Origin: Corbicula japonica
Taxonomy: Eukaryota; Mollusca; Bivalvia; Venerida; Cyrenidae
Length of the DNA stretch: 64,000 nt
Assembly (NCBI GenBank): GCA_038501625.1
Contig: JAZAYU010001139.1
Coordinates: forward strand, 1-64,000
Direction of reading: 5' to 3'
Below are positions 33,121-44,586 of the stretch, one piece after another. The translations under genes were made by a program, and so were the position numbers. Below the pieces are notes generated by a model. It saw only the letters and a program-made list of their open reading frames with translations. It did not search any database and was not told where the DNA came from. Position 1 is the first letter of the stretch; each line of letters starts with the position of its first letter.

Positions 33121-33783
33121 AACATTTTTGTAGCAAAGGTATATTCTATTAATAACAACCAAACTAGTGCCTCGAAATAGAAAACATTATCTGCATGTAT
33201 CTAATTGGTTGAAGACTAAACCCTTCTTAGAATTATACATAAGTGTAACAGTATGAAATGCTATAATACCACAGCAAATCAAGTAGAATAATCACCTTAT
33301 CAAATGTGAAAACATATCTTTGTGTGAAACTATAAAACCCATTCTTCACATTGTTGAAAAGAAAGCTGTGTACTTGCTCTTTCCTGGAATTCTTTCCACC
33401 CTTTCATTTCATGCTTCCAAGAATCTGGTGAGCGATAGGGCCATTTGGCCCTCTTGTTTTAGGTTGTGCTAGTTTTATTACGGATAACCCGCGTGTATTT
33501 GCACATGCGCACGCACACACGGACGGCAGGACGGACAGACGCACGAAGTCTATTCATATATCTCCCTACCGTTATAGGGTGGGGGATAAAAATTCCTCTT
33601 GTGGCCAGATTCTATGTCAATTTGTGGTCCGGGATAATTCTGGGTTTACTTGTACATTAAGTTAGACTTGCAGCTTCATAAATCGGATGATTTGCATTAC
33701 GGTGTTATTTGCTTCCTCATCTAGTATCTGTTGACATGATATAGAGATTCCAAACGTAGAGCCCATAGCATGTTTATTTAATA
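33121..33783. other. Repeat remnants
   Basis: 33121-33200 continues the duplicated module (compare 12243-12300). 33427-33460 has GGTGAGCGATAGGGCCATTT and GGCCCTCTTGTT, an end of the 9255-type element family. 33515-33600 has ACGGACGGCAGGACGGACAG and GTGGGGGATAAA remnants of the TATCCCCC family. Confidence 0.5.
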
Positions 33784-34141
33784 TACTGTAAAACACTTTA
33801 ATTTCGCGAGGTAAAATTTTCACGATTATTGTAAAAAATCACTTATTTTCCTTATTCGCTTATTTAATGATTTTGCGACATCGTCAGTCGTTTATATGTT
33901 TTGCCAAATTTATTTAAATGATTAAATCAAATAAATAAATGGTGGCCAAAAAAGGAATTATTTGTGGCGTTTGTAGTGATTAACAGTTCTATTTTAAGTT
34001 GCTTATTTTCGGGATTAAATATTGTCGGATATATGGAAACCCCTCATAATTATATTCGCTGAATTTATGAATTCGCGAGGTAAGCAATTTGTGAATATTA
34101 GCGAAAATAAAACTAACGCGAATAAAACCAGTTCTACAGTA
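33784..34141. mobile_element. TACTGTA-ended MITE, 358 bp
   Basis: Left end TACTGTAAAACACTTTAATT, right end complement TACTGTAGAACTGGTTTTAT. Subterminal TTCGCGAGGTAA occurs near both the left end and 34070. TA-flanked, noncoding. Confidence 0.6.
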
Positions 34142-34188
34142 CTAAGCCAAATACGAACGCTTGACAAAATAACGTGCGACACTCTTTT

Positions 34189-36878
34189 TATCCCCCGCCG
34201 ATGAAATCGGGAGGGGGATATTGTTTTGGCGTTGTCCGTCCGTCACGGTGTCACGGTGTCACGTCGTCACGGTGTCCGTCCGAATTTCGTTTCCGGGCTA
34301 TTTCTCTGCAACCACTGGATGGATTTCAACGAAACTCTGTGGGAAGTATCAGTACCAAGAGGAGATGCGCATATCGTCGTCTTGTTCCGGTCAGACGATT
34401 TAACACAGAGTTATGGCCCTTTGATAACTTATGCATTATGTATATAGGGCAGTATTCGTTTCCGGGCTATTTCTCTGCAACCACTGGATGGATTTCAACG
34501 AAACTCTGTGGGAAGTATCAGTACTGAGAGGAGATGCGCATTTCATCGTCTTGTTCTGGTCAGACCATTTAACACAGAGTTATGGCCCTTTGATAACTTA
34601 TGCATTATGTATATAGGGCAGTATTCGTTTCTGCGCTATTTCTCTGCAACTACTGAATGGATTTCAACGAAACTCTGTAGGAAGTATCAGTACCAAGAGG
34701 AGATGCGCATATCGTCGTCTTGTTCCGGTCAGACCATTTAACACAGAGTTATGGCCCTTTGATAACCTATGCATTATGTATATAGGGCAGTATTCGTTTC
34801 CACGTTATTTCTCTGCAACTACTGAATGGATTTCAATGAAACTTGCTGCAAACTATCTATACCAAGAGGAGATGCGCATATCGTTGTCTTGTTTCGGTCA
34901 GACCATTTAACACAGAGTTATGGCCCTTTGATAACTTATGCATTATGTATATAGGGCAGTATTCGTTTCCGAGCTATTTCTCTGCAACCACTGGATGGAT
35001 TTCAACGAATCTTTCTGAGAACCATCAATACCAAGAGGAGATGCGCATATCGTTGTCTTGTTCCAGTCAGACCATTTAACACAGAATTATTGCCGTTTGA
35101 TAAGTTATGCATTATGCATATAGAGCAGTGTTCGTTTCCGCGCTATTTCTCTGCAACTACTGAATGGATTTCAATGAAACTTGCTGAAAACCATCTATAC
35201 AAAGAGGAGTTGCGCATATCTTTGTCTTGTTTCGGTCAGACCATTTAACACAGAGTTATTGCCCTTCATTAACTTATGCATTATGCATATATAGCAGTAT
35301 TTGTTCCGCGCTATTTCTCTGTAACTAGCGGATGGGTTTCAATGAAACTTGCTGAAAACCATCTATACCAAAAGGAGATGCGCATATCATTGTCTTGTTT
35401 CGGTCAGATCATTTAACACAGAGTTATTGCCCTTTGATTACGTATGCATTATGCATATAGAGCAGTATTCGTTTCCGCGCTATTTCTCTGTAACTAGCGG
35501 ATGGGTTTCAATGAATCTTTCTGAGAACCATTAATACCAAGAGGAGATGCGCATATTGTCGTTTTGTTCCAGTCAGACTGTTGAACACAGAGTTATGGCC
35601 CTTTGATAACTTATGCATTATGCATATATAGCAGTATTCATTTCCATGCTATTGCTCTGCAACTACTGAATGGATTTCAATGAAACTTTCTGGAAAACAT
35701 CAATACCAAGAAGAGATGCGCATGTCATGGTCTTGTTCCAGTCAGACTGTTTAACACAGAGTTATTGCCCTTTGATAACTTATGCATTATGCATATATAG
35801 CAGTATTTATTTCCGCGCTATTTCTCTGCAACTTTTGGATGGATTTCAATGAAACTTTCTTGAAACCATCTATACCAAGAGAAAATGTGCATATCATCCT
35901 GTTGTTCCTGTCAGACTATTTAACACAGTTATGGCCCTTTGATAACTTATGCATTATGCATATTATAGAACAGTATTCTTTTCCTCTATTTCTCTGCAAC
36001 TACTGGATGGATTTCAATTAATCTTTCTGAGAACCATCAATACCAAGAAGAGATGTGTATATTGTTGTCTTGTTCCAGTCAGACTGTTTAACACAGAGTT
36101 ATTGCCCTTTGATGGCTTATGCATAATAGAGCAGTATTTGTTTCCGCTCTATTTCTTTTCAACTTCTCGATGGATTGAAATGAAACTTTCTGGGAAACAT
36201 CAATACTGAGACGAGATGCCCATTTTGTCATCTTGTTCCGGTCAGACTGTTTAACACAGAGTTATTGCCCTTTGATAACTTATACCTTATGCAAATAGAG
36301 CAGAATTTGTTTCCACGCTATTTCTCTGCAACTACTGGATGGATTTTAATGAAACTTTCTGGGAACCATCAATACCAAGAGGAGACGCACATATTGTCAT
36401 CTTGATTCAGTCAGATCCTTTAACACAGAGTTATAGCCCTTTGATAAGTTATGCATTTTGCTTGTAGAGCAGTATTTGTTTCCTTGCTATTTCTCAGCAG
36501 GAATCTATGGAAACCATCAATACCAAGACAAGATGCCCATATTGTTGTCCTGTTCTGGTCTGACCGTTTAACACAGAGTTATGGCCCTTTGATAAGTTAT
36601 GCACTATGCATATAGAGTAGTATTCGTTTATATGCTACTTCTATGCAACTTCTGCAATGATTTCTTTTAAATACAGCACTATATTTTTACTACTGCATTC
36701 TTCATTTCAACAACTTGAAGACTTTTTGTCTCATTTTTATATTCTGGTGAGCTGCCCAACCCTTTTCACCATATGAAGTTTTTTTTTCACCTTTTTTGCC
36801 ATCCATAATAAATATCTAAATAAAGCCCTATGACTTCAGCTGTTGTGTTAGTAATAACCAGTACTCGGCGGGGGATAT
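34189..36878 (+). mobile_element. TATCCCCCGCCGA element with 169-bp tandem array
   Basis: The ends TATCCCCCGCCGA (34189) and TCGGCGGGGGATATAA (36865-36880) form TIRs. The head has CGTCACGGTGTCACGGTGTC runs. From about 34285 to 36660 there are about 14 copies of a 169-bp unit (TATTTCTCTGCAACTACTGG ... GTTATGGCCCTTTGATAACT). Left-hand units are near-identical and right-hand units increasingly diverged. The many overlapping reading frames are periodic frames through the array. Confidence 0.8.
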
Positions 36879-37201
36879 AAATTCAACGAATTTGCTTGTT
36901 TCATTAATGATGCCTCGTGAATGCAAGTATTGGAGGAATTTGATCACAAATATGTTTATTTTGGAAATTGTCCTGTCATATCTATCGGTTAAAAATTATT
37001 TTATTGTTGCAAATTAACAGTTATAAGTTGTTCTTTTTTAATTCAAAGGGAAGTTATTCGTACAAGAATGATTTTTAAGTAACTGTATAATATTTCCATG
37101 CATTAGCGGACAATAATACATACCTTACTATTTATAGTAACAAATTTGTATAGTAAATTTGGCTATTATTTTCTAGACCGGGCTATTATCATATAATCGG
37201 C

Positions 37202-37245
37202 CCTCACGCGAGGGCTGATATCATGATATCAGCCCTCGCGTGAGG
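37202..37245. repeat. Perfect 44-bp palindrome
   Basis: CCTCACGCGAGGGCTGATAT followed by its exact mirror complement with no loop, centred on TCATGA at 37221-37226. Confidence 0.9.
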
Positions 37246-37946
37246 AGCGCGCGACGTCACAATATTTCCGTTGTGTTTTCAATCGTTAGACTATATCTTA
37301 ACTTATGCGGCTTCTTCGTAAGGTTAAAATAAAATAATCATCGGCAGTGAAGCATTTTGCATTCCACTCTACTGTATAGATTTATAATGACATTTAAAAG
37401 AAACCGACAAAAAAATCATCTATTTATACACAAGCTTTGGAATGATTAACTAAAACTGCATTGTACGTACCAGAGAAATATCCCGATTTAAAATCACGTT
37501 AATTCCATTATAATTATGTTTCTTATCGTTTTCTCCATACTTCCGGTAGAATAAAGCCTATTTGGTGTAGATAATCGAAGCTCGCAGCAGTGGTATAAGT
37601 ATGAAACACTCTAAAATCATAGCCTTTACCGACTCATACCACGTTAAACACTTCTACCATTCATCATTAAAACATATTCCGTCCAGTCCAATGATTTTGC
37701 AATGAAGTTCTGGTTTAAAAGCAAAAAGTAAAGAAACATTCAACTGACAGTGCTAGTGATTTGCACTGTTTGAAAAAGTAAACATTCGTCGAATTACGTC
37801 ACATATTAAACTTTAATGACGTAATACTTGAATCGTGACGTAGTGCTCGTTCAATTAACAAGTGCTCACTCAAAAACCTGAGTAAACATTTTATAAAAAG
37901 ATGTCCAAATATATTTCTATAAAGGTATGTATTATAGACGTTAAAA

Positions 37947-38170
37947 CACGGCTGAGCGGGGCCGAGGCTATTAGAGCTAGACTTAAAGAACACAGGGTTT
38001 TCCTTTGCTTTTAGAGCTAGACTTAAAGAACACTTGGTTTTCCTTTGCTATTAGAGCTAGACTCAAAGAACACTGGGTTTTCCTTTGCTATTAGAGCTAG
38101 ACTTAAAGAACCCTCGGGCCGTTATGCTCCTCTCGGGCCGATTATCACGCCTCGGCCCCGCTCAGCCGTG
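37947..38170. repeat. Hairpin with perfect 21-bp arms enclosing 40-bp satellite units
   Basis: The arms start CACGGCTGAGCGGGG at 37947 and are exactly inverted at 38150-38170. Inside are about three and a half copies of the 40-bp unit found in the larger array at 38490-39455. Confidence 0.8.
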
Positions 38171-38489
38171 TATTATCCTCTAATTAACTTAATTGTGTTT
38201 TTTCTTCTGTACATGCCATAAAGTTCTAACTTTGAAAGTCAGATAATCCGTAACAGTTTATGATTTGTATTATAAACATATCGATTTCATCATTATTTAG
38301 TAAAGAGGATATAACATCGACATCTGTGAAGAAATATCAACATCTTCCCGCTTTATTAAATTTCCAGATATGTGCAAAAACCACAACCTAAATTAAGAAT
38401 AAAATAATGCATCACTAAACAAAAGTTTCACATGTTATTTCGTAAAGTTTTTATTAAGGCTTAGTACATAATAAGGTCATGAATGGAAC

Positions 38490-39455
38490 TAAGAACACAG
38501 GGTTACCCTTTGCTATTAGAGCTAGACTTAAAGAACACAGGGTTTTCCTTTGCTATTAGAGCTAGACTTAAAGAACACAGGGTTTTCCTTTGCTATTAGA
38601 GCTAGACTTAAAGAACACTGGGGTTTCCTTTGCTATTAGAGCTAGACTTAAAGAACACAGGGTTTTCCTTTGCTTTTAGAGCTAGACTTAAAGAACACTG
38701 GGTTTTCCTTTGCTATTAGAGCTAGACTCAAAGAACACTGGGTTTTCCTTTGCTATTAGAGCTAGACTCAAAGAACACTGGGTTTTCCTTTGCTATTAGA
38801 GCTAGACTCAAAGAACACAGGGTTTTCCTTTGCTATTAGAGCTAGACTCAAAGAACACAGGGTTTTCCTTTGCTATTAGAGCTAGACTCAAAGAACACAA
38901 GAACACAGGGTTTTCCTTTGCTATTAGAGCTAGACTTAAAGAACACAGGGTTTTCCTTTGCTATTAGAGCTAGACTTAAAGAACACAGGGTTTTCCTTTG
39001 CTGTTAGAGCTAGACTTAAAGAACACAGGGTTTTCCTTTGCTGTTAGAGCTAGACTTAAAGAACACAGGGTTTTCCTTTGCTGTTAGAGCTAGACTTAAA
39101 GAACACAGGGTTTTCCTTTGCTGTTAGAGCTAGACTTAAAGAACACAGGGTTTTCCTTTGCTGTTAGAGCTAGACTTAAAGAACACAGGGTTTTCCTTTG
39201 CTGTTAGAGCTTGACTTAAAGAACACAGGGTTTTCCTTTGCTGTTAGAGCTAGACTTAAAGAACACAGGGTTTTCCTTTGCTGTTAGAGCTAGACTTAAA
39301 GAACACAGGGTTTTCCTTTGCTATTAGAGCTAGACTCAAAGAACACAGGGTTTTCCTTTGCTGTTAGAGCTAGACTTAAAGAACACAGGGTTTTCCTTTG
39401 CTATTAGAGCTAGACTTAAAGAACACAGGGTTCTCTTTTGCCATTAGAGCTAGTT
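38490..39455. repeat. 40-bp satellite array, about 24 units
   Basis: The unit is AGGGTTTTCCTTTGCTATTA + GAGCTAGACTTAAAGAACAC. Variants (CTATTA or CTGTTA; ACTTAAAG or ACTCAAAG) cluster in runs, showing local homogenisation. One irregular unit carries an extra AAGAACAC near 38892. There are no spacers, so it is not a CRISPR array. Confidence 0.92.
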
Positions 39456-39984
39456 CTGTTAAATTCTTTGGGAAGCATAAGAAATATAACAACAACATTT
39501 TGGGTTACACGTTTACTATTGCTATGAAAGTGTACAACATTAGACTAAAAGAAACACTGCATGCAATACTATAGTAATTAAGGAAAGGAAAGCAATAATT
39601 TTAACATATTGTTTATTTTTTTCTTCATTCTGAGAAGTGTCACTTAATTTATAGATAATAAAACATCACCCTAGTTATGAATAAAATCCATAAATAGATA
39701 AAAAACTTTTAACATTTTATTTTGACTATAGACTACAAATTAAAATTATGCAGTATACTTTATAGAAATACATTTCATTGACATACTTTTTTTCTAGAAA
39801 TTCACACTTATTATTCAGATGATAAAATTCGAAACATGTTGGGTTATGTCCTGTACATAAATGTCAAATGATTTGTTTCATCTCAAAAGGTTGTTTATCT
39901 GGATATTATTGTAGCAAACTGTTTTCATTTTTAAAGTTATCAAGTCAAAGTGAAATATGCATAACAGGAATATCCTCACCCAGA
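39456..39984. other. AT-rich, nothing identified
   Basis: No supported feature. Confidence 0.5.
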
Positions 39985-40021
39985 AAACCAGACTGTGCCT
40001 ACGGTTATAAAACTAAACATA

Positions 40022-40115
40022 GAAACCAGTCTCAAATCTCAAGCATCTGATTGGCTGAAATGGCGACCAGTCGCCATTTCAGCCAATCAGATGCTTGAGA
40101 TTTGAGACTGGTTTC
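40022..40115. repeat. Near-perfect inverted repeat, 45-bp arms, 4-base loop
   Basis: The left arm begins GAAACCAGTCTCAAATCTCA (40022) and the right arm mirrors it to 40115. Weaker symmetry (GGTTATAAA against TTTATAACC) extends it to about 39998-40136. The text TGAGATTTGAGACTG also occurs once near 62-80. Confidence 0.85.
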
Positions 40116-40136
40116 CAATCTCGGCTTTATAACCTT

Positions 40137-41050
40137 GGCACCAGTCTGAACTGTTGACTTTTAATCTTTATTTTATTATTATATTCCCCTTCCGTTTGTC
40201 TAATTGGCGAGGTCTGTATTTGTGTATGTGACTATACCCTTAAAAATTTTCAATTTCTTGCAAATGCAAACATGTAAACGTGACACTGATGTCTTAACAG
40301 TCTAAACATCAAACTATTCAACAATGTGACTTGCAATAGCACGCAATTCGACAAAATATAAGAGCTGTCAAGCAAAATATTTTTCCTACTAGCATGTATT
40401 TTTAGCAAAAAATAAATAAAAAGAAACTAGACACCGTGCTCAGAAAACACATTAATTCCAACCTGTGCTAAATACCACCTGTAAACAAAGACCAATGTTG
40501 AATAAAGACCACACTTTTTTGTCCCAATGACTGATTTAAAGAATAAATGAAACTGTAAACAAAGAACAAGTGCCTGGAAAGGCCACTTTTGGCTTTTCCC
40601 CTGAGTTGTCTTTGAAGACAGGTTTGACTGTATGCCCTCAGTAGCATTGTTTGTCTTGATACACATTTATAATGACAGCACAGTGTTAAAACAGCAACTG
40701 AAATCACAGGTTAGTTCTAAACAACATCATGGAAGTAACTATCTAGTGCCAGAACATGTACATGAAAAAACACATAAAAATCAAGTAAAGAAAACTATAA
40801 TATTATAAAAAGCAGATTCATTCAAGATTTGGGGTGGGCATTTATAAGATGCACATGATTGTTAGCTATCCAAAATAGTGCATACAGAACTATCTTAATT
40901 TGAATGTATTCCATTTGTTGACATCGTTTAATTCAATTCTAGTGATTGCCCTGTGTGCTTTAGAACTCCCCAGCAAAGTTTAGATGTTAGTTTCGTAAAT
41001 GACATCAAACATAGCATACTGTGCGCTAGTAAAACCTAATACATTCTTTA
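40137..41050. other. AT-rich, nothing identified
   Basis: No coding evidence. 40680-40780 resembles 23640-23740. Confidence 0.45.
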
Positions 41051-41268
41051 TGTCAACTATTATCAAACATTTTACATTTCAACTTCAATCAAGCGCTACA
41101 AATCAACACCAGTTAAACAAAGTACATGTCAGATTCGACCAAACATTATACATGTCAACTTCAATCGAACATTATTCATGTAAACTCCATTCAAACATTA
41201 TACATGTCAACATCTATTTTCAAAAATATGCAAGTCAGCTTCAATCGAACATTATTCTACATGTCAAC
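41051..41268. repeat. About 25-bp degenerate minisatellite, part 1
   Basis: Units like ACATTATACATGTCAACTTC + AATCA, continued after the 746-bp insertion at 42031-42085 and again at 43035-43240. Confidence 0.65.
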
Positions 41269-42030
41269 TTGAATACTAAGGCTCCAACGTTTACAAATTT
41301 TTGTAAACGTTTACACGGACCATGAAAAACGAAACGATGCCGTTTAAACGTTGTTTATATCATACAACCCTGATAGCAATGTGATAAGTTTCACTGAACT
41401 TTATAAGTTGTAAATAACAATGCAACTCCATTATAACGGGATCTTATAGGATCGCTAAACTTCCGGGGGAATCCTGTGAAATTCCGAGTCTGTCACTTTG
41501 CTACATTCGCCGACATGATCACGACATCCAGGGATTTCATCTGATGAAGATTCTTGCATTTTATGCAAGCAAATTTTATCCCACTTTTCACCCCACCGTT
41601 GCAAGAATAAAGAAAACTTTTGTCTATATTCCATTTTGAAGTTAAAGCAAGTTTATAAGTAGTTAAGTTCACTAAATACAAGATATGACTTGTGTCGATC
41701 TGATAATGACCCCATGAACATTCTCAACAGGGATCAGATGACCCCTGGTTTTCAGAAGCGCTTGAAATCCAAGGACATCGCGTCAATCCATAACAAAGCG
41801 AGAGTTTTTTTTATACCTCAACAATGTAAATTACATATTAAAATACAATTGTGTACTTAGTGTGTAAATAAAATTACTATTTTCTAAGACTTAGTGTATC
41901 GTTGCCGATTTTCAGCAAATATTTTGCCGCCTTTACAATCACGTGACCGTTCGAGATTCTGTAAACGTTTACGGCCCGAAAACGAAACGTTACCGTTTAA
42001 ACGTGTAAACGTTGGAGCCTTATTGAATAC
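41269..42030. mobile_element. hAT-like nonautonomous element with 8-bp target duplication
   Basis: The element proper is 41277-42022 (746 bp), with perfect 18-bp TIRs TAAGGCTCCAACGTTTAC, flanked by TTGAATAC at 41269-41276 and again at 42023-42030. Subterminal AAACGTTTAC motifs repeat in both orientations within 80 bp of each end. An 8-bp duplication is typical of hAT (also seen in P and Merlin). A frame at 41894-42226 runs across the right end and is not a transposase. Confidence 0.8.
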
Positions 42031-42085
42031 ATGTCACATTATACATGTCAACTTTAATCTAACATTTTACATGTCAACATCTAAT

Positions 42086-43034
42086 TATAAACAAGAAATA
42101 TCTTTAAAAAAGATAAACGGCGTTGATGGAAAAGATTTATATATACATGTACATGTATATAAGAATGAAGGAAATACAGAGAGGCGAAGCAGACACAGTT
42201 TAATTATTTTATTTTACTTGTTATAGCTGTTGACGAACCCTCCCTGCCTTCTTAGTATGACCTAGAGTTTAAGCGACCGAATCATGACAACTCATAAATT
42301 CATTTAAAGTGTCTTTCAAAAATAATGTTGAACTGGTGCAACAATTTCATACAGTGATAACAAGTCGATTAAAGAAGCAATGTCTTACATTAAGTCTTGT
42401 CTACATTTATTCAGTTTCAATATACCTCTTGTAGAGTTAGAACTCAAGATGAATAAATGTCCTTGAAATTTAATAAAAATAAATACAAACAGCCTGTAAA
42501 AAAAAGCGAAATCTACCAACTTGTACGTAATTAACTTTAAAAAAAGTGTCCCTCCTGTGTTTTGAACCCGGGGCCTCCGCTTGAGAGGCGAGAGTGTTAG
42601 CCACTACACTACAACGAACAGTATCAAAGGAACTAGAAAGAAACCAGTAAGAATTAGAAATATCTACACTTCTCTTTCGTTTTACACTGTGTATTGTATG
42701 CAAGTGTTTACCTTAAACCCAAGAATATTCCATATAAAATTGTATATAAATCATCAATATTGACTTAACTGGTTATTTAAATCGTAAATATATTTGTCTC
42801 CAATACAACACCAATCGAAATAATCTATTTGATTTTTCCGCTGCATAATAATAAAAATCCCACTAAATACCTCTCCACCCTGCTAGATGCCTCTATGGTG
42901 TAAATAGCTACCAATCGAAATAGTTTATTTCATTTTCCCTCTGCATAATAAGAGAATACGAGTATTATTTACAATATTTCATTGGTCGAAAAACTAGGTC
43001 AAAAGTGAGCTTAGACAGCTAACGCCGAAAAAAT
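42086..43034. other. AT-rich sequence with one tRNA-like relic
   Basis: Nothing supported apart from the relic at 42545-42612. CCAATCGAAATA(A/G)T(C/T)TATTT recurs near 42812 and 42910. Confidence 0.45.
42545..42612 (-). pseudogene. tRNA-like relic, possible tRNA-Glu(CTC)
   Basis: On the minus strand GTAGTGTAGTGGCTAACACT resembles a D arm, CTCGCCTCTCAAGCGGAG an anticodon arm with loop CTCTCAA (anticodon CTC), and CCCGGGTTCAAAACAC a T arm. The T stem and acceptor stem do not pair, so it is a pseudogene or SINE head, not a working tRNA. Confidence 0.35.
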
Positions 43035-43340
43035 GTCAACTTCAAAAGAACATTATACGTGTCAACTCCAATCAAACATTTTACATGTCATCTTAAATCA
43101 ACCATTTTACATGTCAACGTACATTAAACATTTGACATGTCATCTTCAATCAAACCTTTTACATGCCATCTTCAATCAAATATTTTACATGTCATCTTCA
43201 ATCAAAGATTTTACACTTCAAATTCAATCAAACATAATCCACTGCTTATTTGTTAAACATAATACATTAATCAAACGTTACTTAAGCTATCTTGTAGTAA
43301 ATGTAAAAACAAAAATTGTCAACATCTAATAAACATAATA
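43035..43340. repeat. About 25-bp minisatellite, part 2
   Basis: Nine or so units like CATTTTACATGTCATCTTCA + ATCAAA, related to 41051-41268 but with TCATC replacing TCAAC in several units. Confidence 0.65.
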
Positions 43341-44586
43341 CACTGCTCATTTGTCTAACGTAATACATGAACTCTCTCGATAAGTGTTGTCTGCACTGCG
43401 TAATAACATGAATTAGTTCTCTATAAATAAAGTAAATACATTTAATTTTAGCTTATAAAAACTAAGCAATTTTCGTTCGTTGCTATGACATCAAGGTTTA
43501 TTTAAATTTCAAGTAATACCATTGGGCTTCGTAAATACCCAGACAAAATTTAAACTGTTTCAAGAATGATATTACTGATTTTCCATTAGAAAAGTGTTGT
43601 TTTTTTACTGTATAATTACATTAGCTCTCTTAAATGGAGTTTATCTTAGCTCACTTAAATGGAGTAAAATATAAATTACACAATAAAAATATGTCAGTTA
43701 AATTTCGCAAGCAGATAACTTTGATTAAAAAATCAGGACACACGTATCATATCACTCACGGATCATATCTTTGCAAGACTGTAAACCAGATGAAAACCAG
43801 CAAACCGTTCTTTTCAGCCTAAAAATGTCTCAACTGAAAAACATCCGAATTTCTGAAAAAGGTGAACCTTTTTAAGCAAAAATAGATTACCCCAGAAAAT
43901 AAAGCAGCCACAGTAAGGTTACATGTTAGAGTCATGACTACTGCACTGTTATGTAAGTGTGTAAAATTTCATGTCACTTCTGCGTGTCACATTGAGAACC
44001 AACGGACAGTTCAATAAAACCACATCTGAACATAATTTCTATTTAACATCGGCTACCAGACTATGATATTTGTAGAATTTTTTCCAAATTTAAACATAAA
44101 AGTGTAAATAGTCTATAGCTTCATTTCAATATCGCGGTCTGGCGAAAAGTGACTCAGTACCAACCTGATTTCAAGTGGCTACATATCAATTTCAATACTT
44201 GACCTTAGAGGATAATCGCTGATACGACCTTGGCTTATATGGCCCCAGATCGCAGTTTTTGCCCTTCGCTTTACCACAATAAGAAAGTACTCGCACGGTA
44301 GGGTTCCCCTTTTTGGGGATAAATACTGATTAAAAACTGAATAAAGATTACTGATTAAATGACATTTTGTACAGAGTAGGTCTGAAGCAGTAAGTAAATG
44401 TCAGTTTTGATGGGAGTTTAATGATGGATAGTGGAACAAAAGTAATATTAGCCTGTCTATATTGCCAAGATTGTTTACCTGTCAAATCACACGAGGTGCT
44501 TTGGAATTATTGCGCAAGAAAGCCGGTCAAGGTACCATTTCTTGCGGAAAATAGGTCGCATTGGACATGTTGGACAGTATTATAAA
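43341..44586. other. Mostly unidentified; faint repeat at 43850-44010
   Basis: 43850-44010 resembles one inverted, strongly diverged unit of the 2349-3640 family (GAGTCATGACTACTGCACTG). Nothing else supported. Confidence 0.4.

Larger units (their letters stand above)
37125..38185 (-). mobile_element. Hairpin-ended element, copy 2 (reverse orientation)
   Basis: In reverse it begins AGAGGATAATACACGG (compare AGAGGTTATTAACCGG of copy 1), carries the conserved segment at about 37590-37690 and the ATTACGTCACA/TGACGTAATA region, and ends with the TTACTATAAATAGTAA palindrome. The reading that parallels copy 1 contains in-frame stops, so it is not a functional gene here. Confidence 0.6.

Noticed and set aside
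34174..36209. Dozen overlapping open frames of 60-117 codons
   Set aside because: Frames through the 169-bp tandem array, repeating the same peptide with different stops.
38490..39455. CRISPR-like regular repeat
   Set aside because: The 40-bp units are directly adjacent with no spacers, and the genome is eukaryotic; it is a satellite.
41894..42226. 110-codon frame as a transposase
   Set aside because: It crosses the right terminus and target duplication of the hAT-like element and has no catalytic motif.
42545..42612. Functional tRNA gene
   Set aside because: The anticodon arm is plausible, but the T and acceptor stems do not pair; listed only as a relic.
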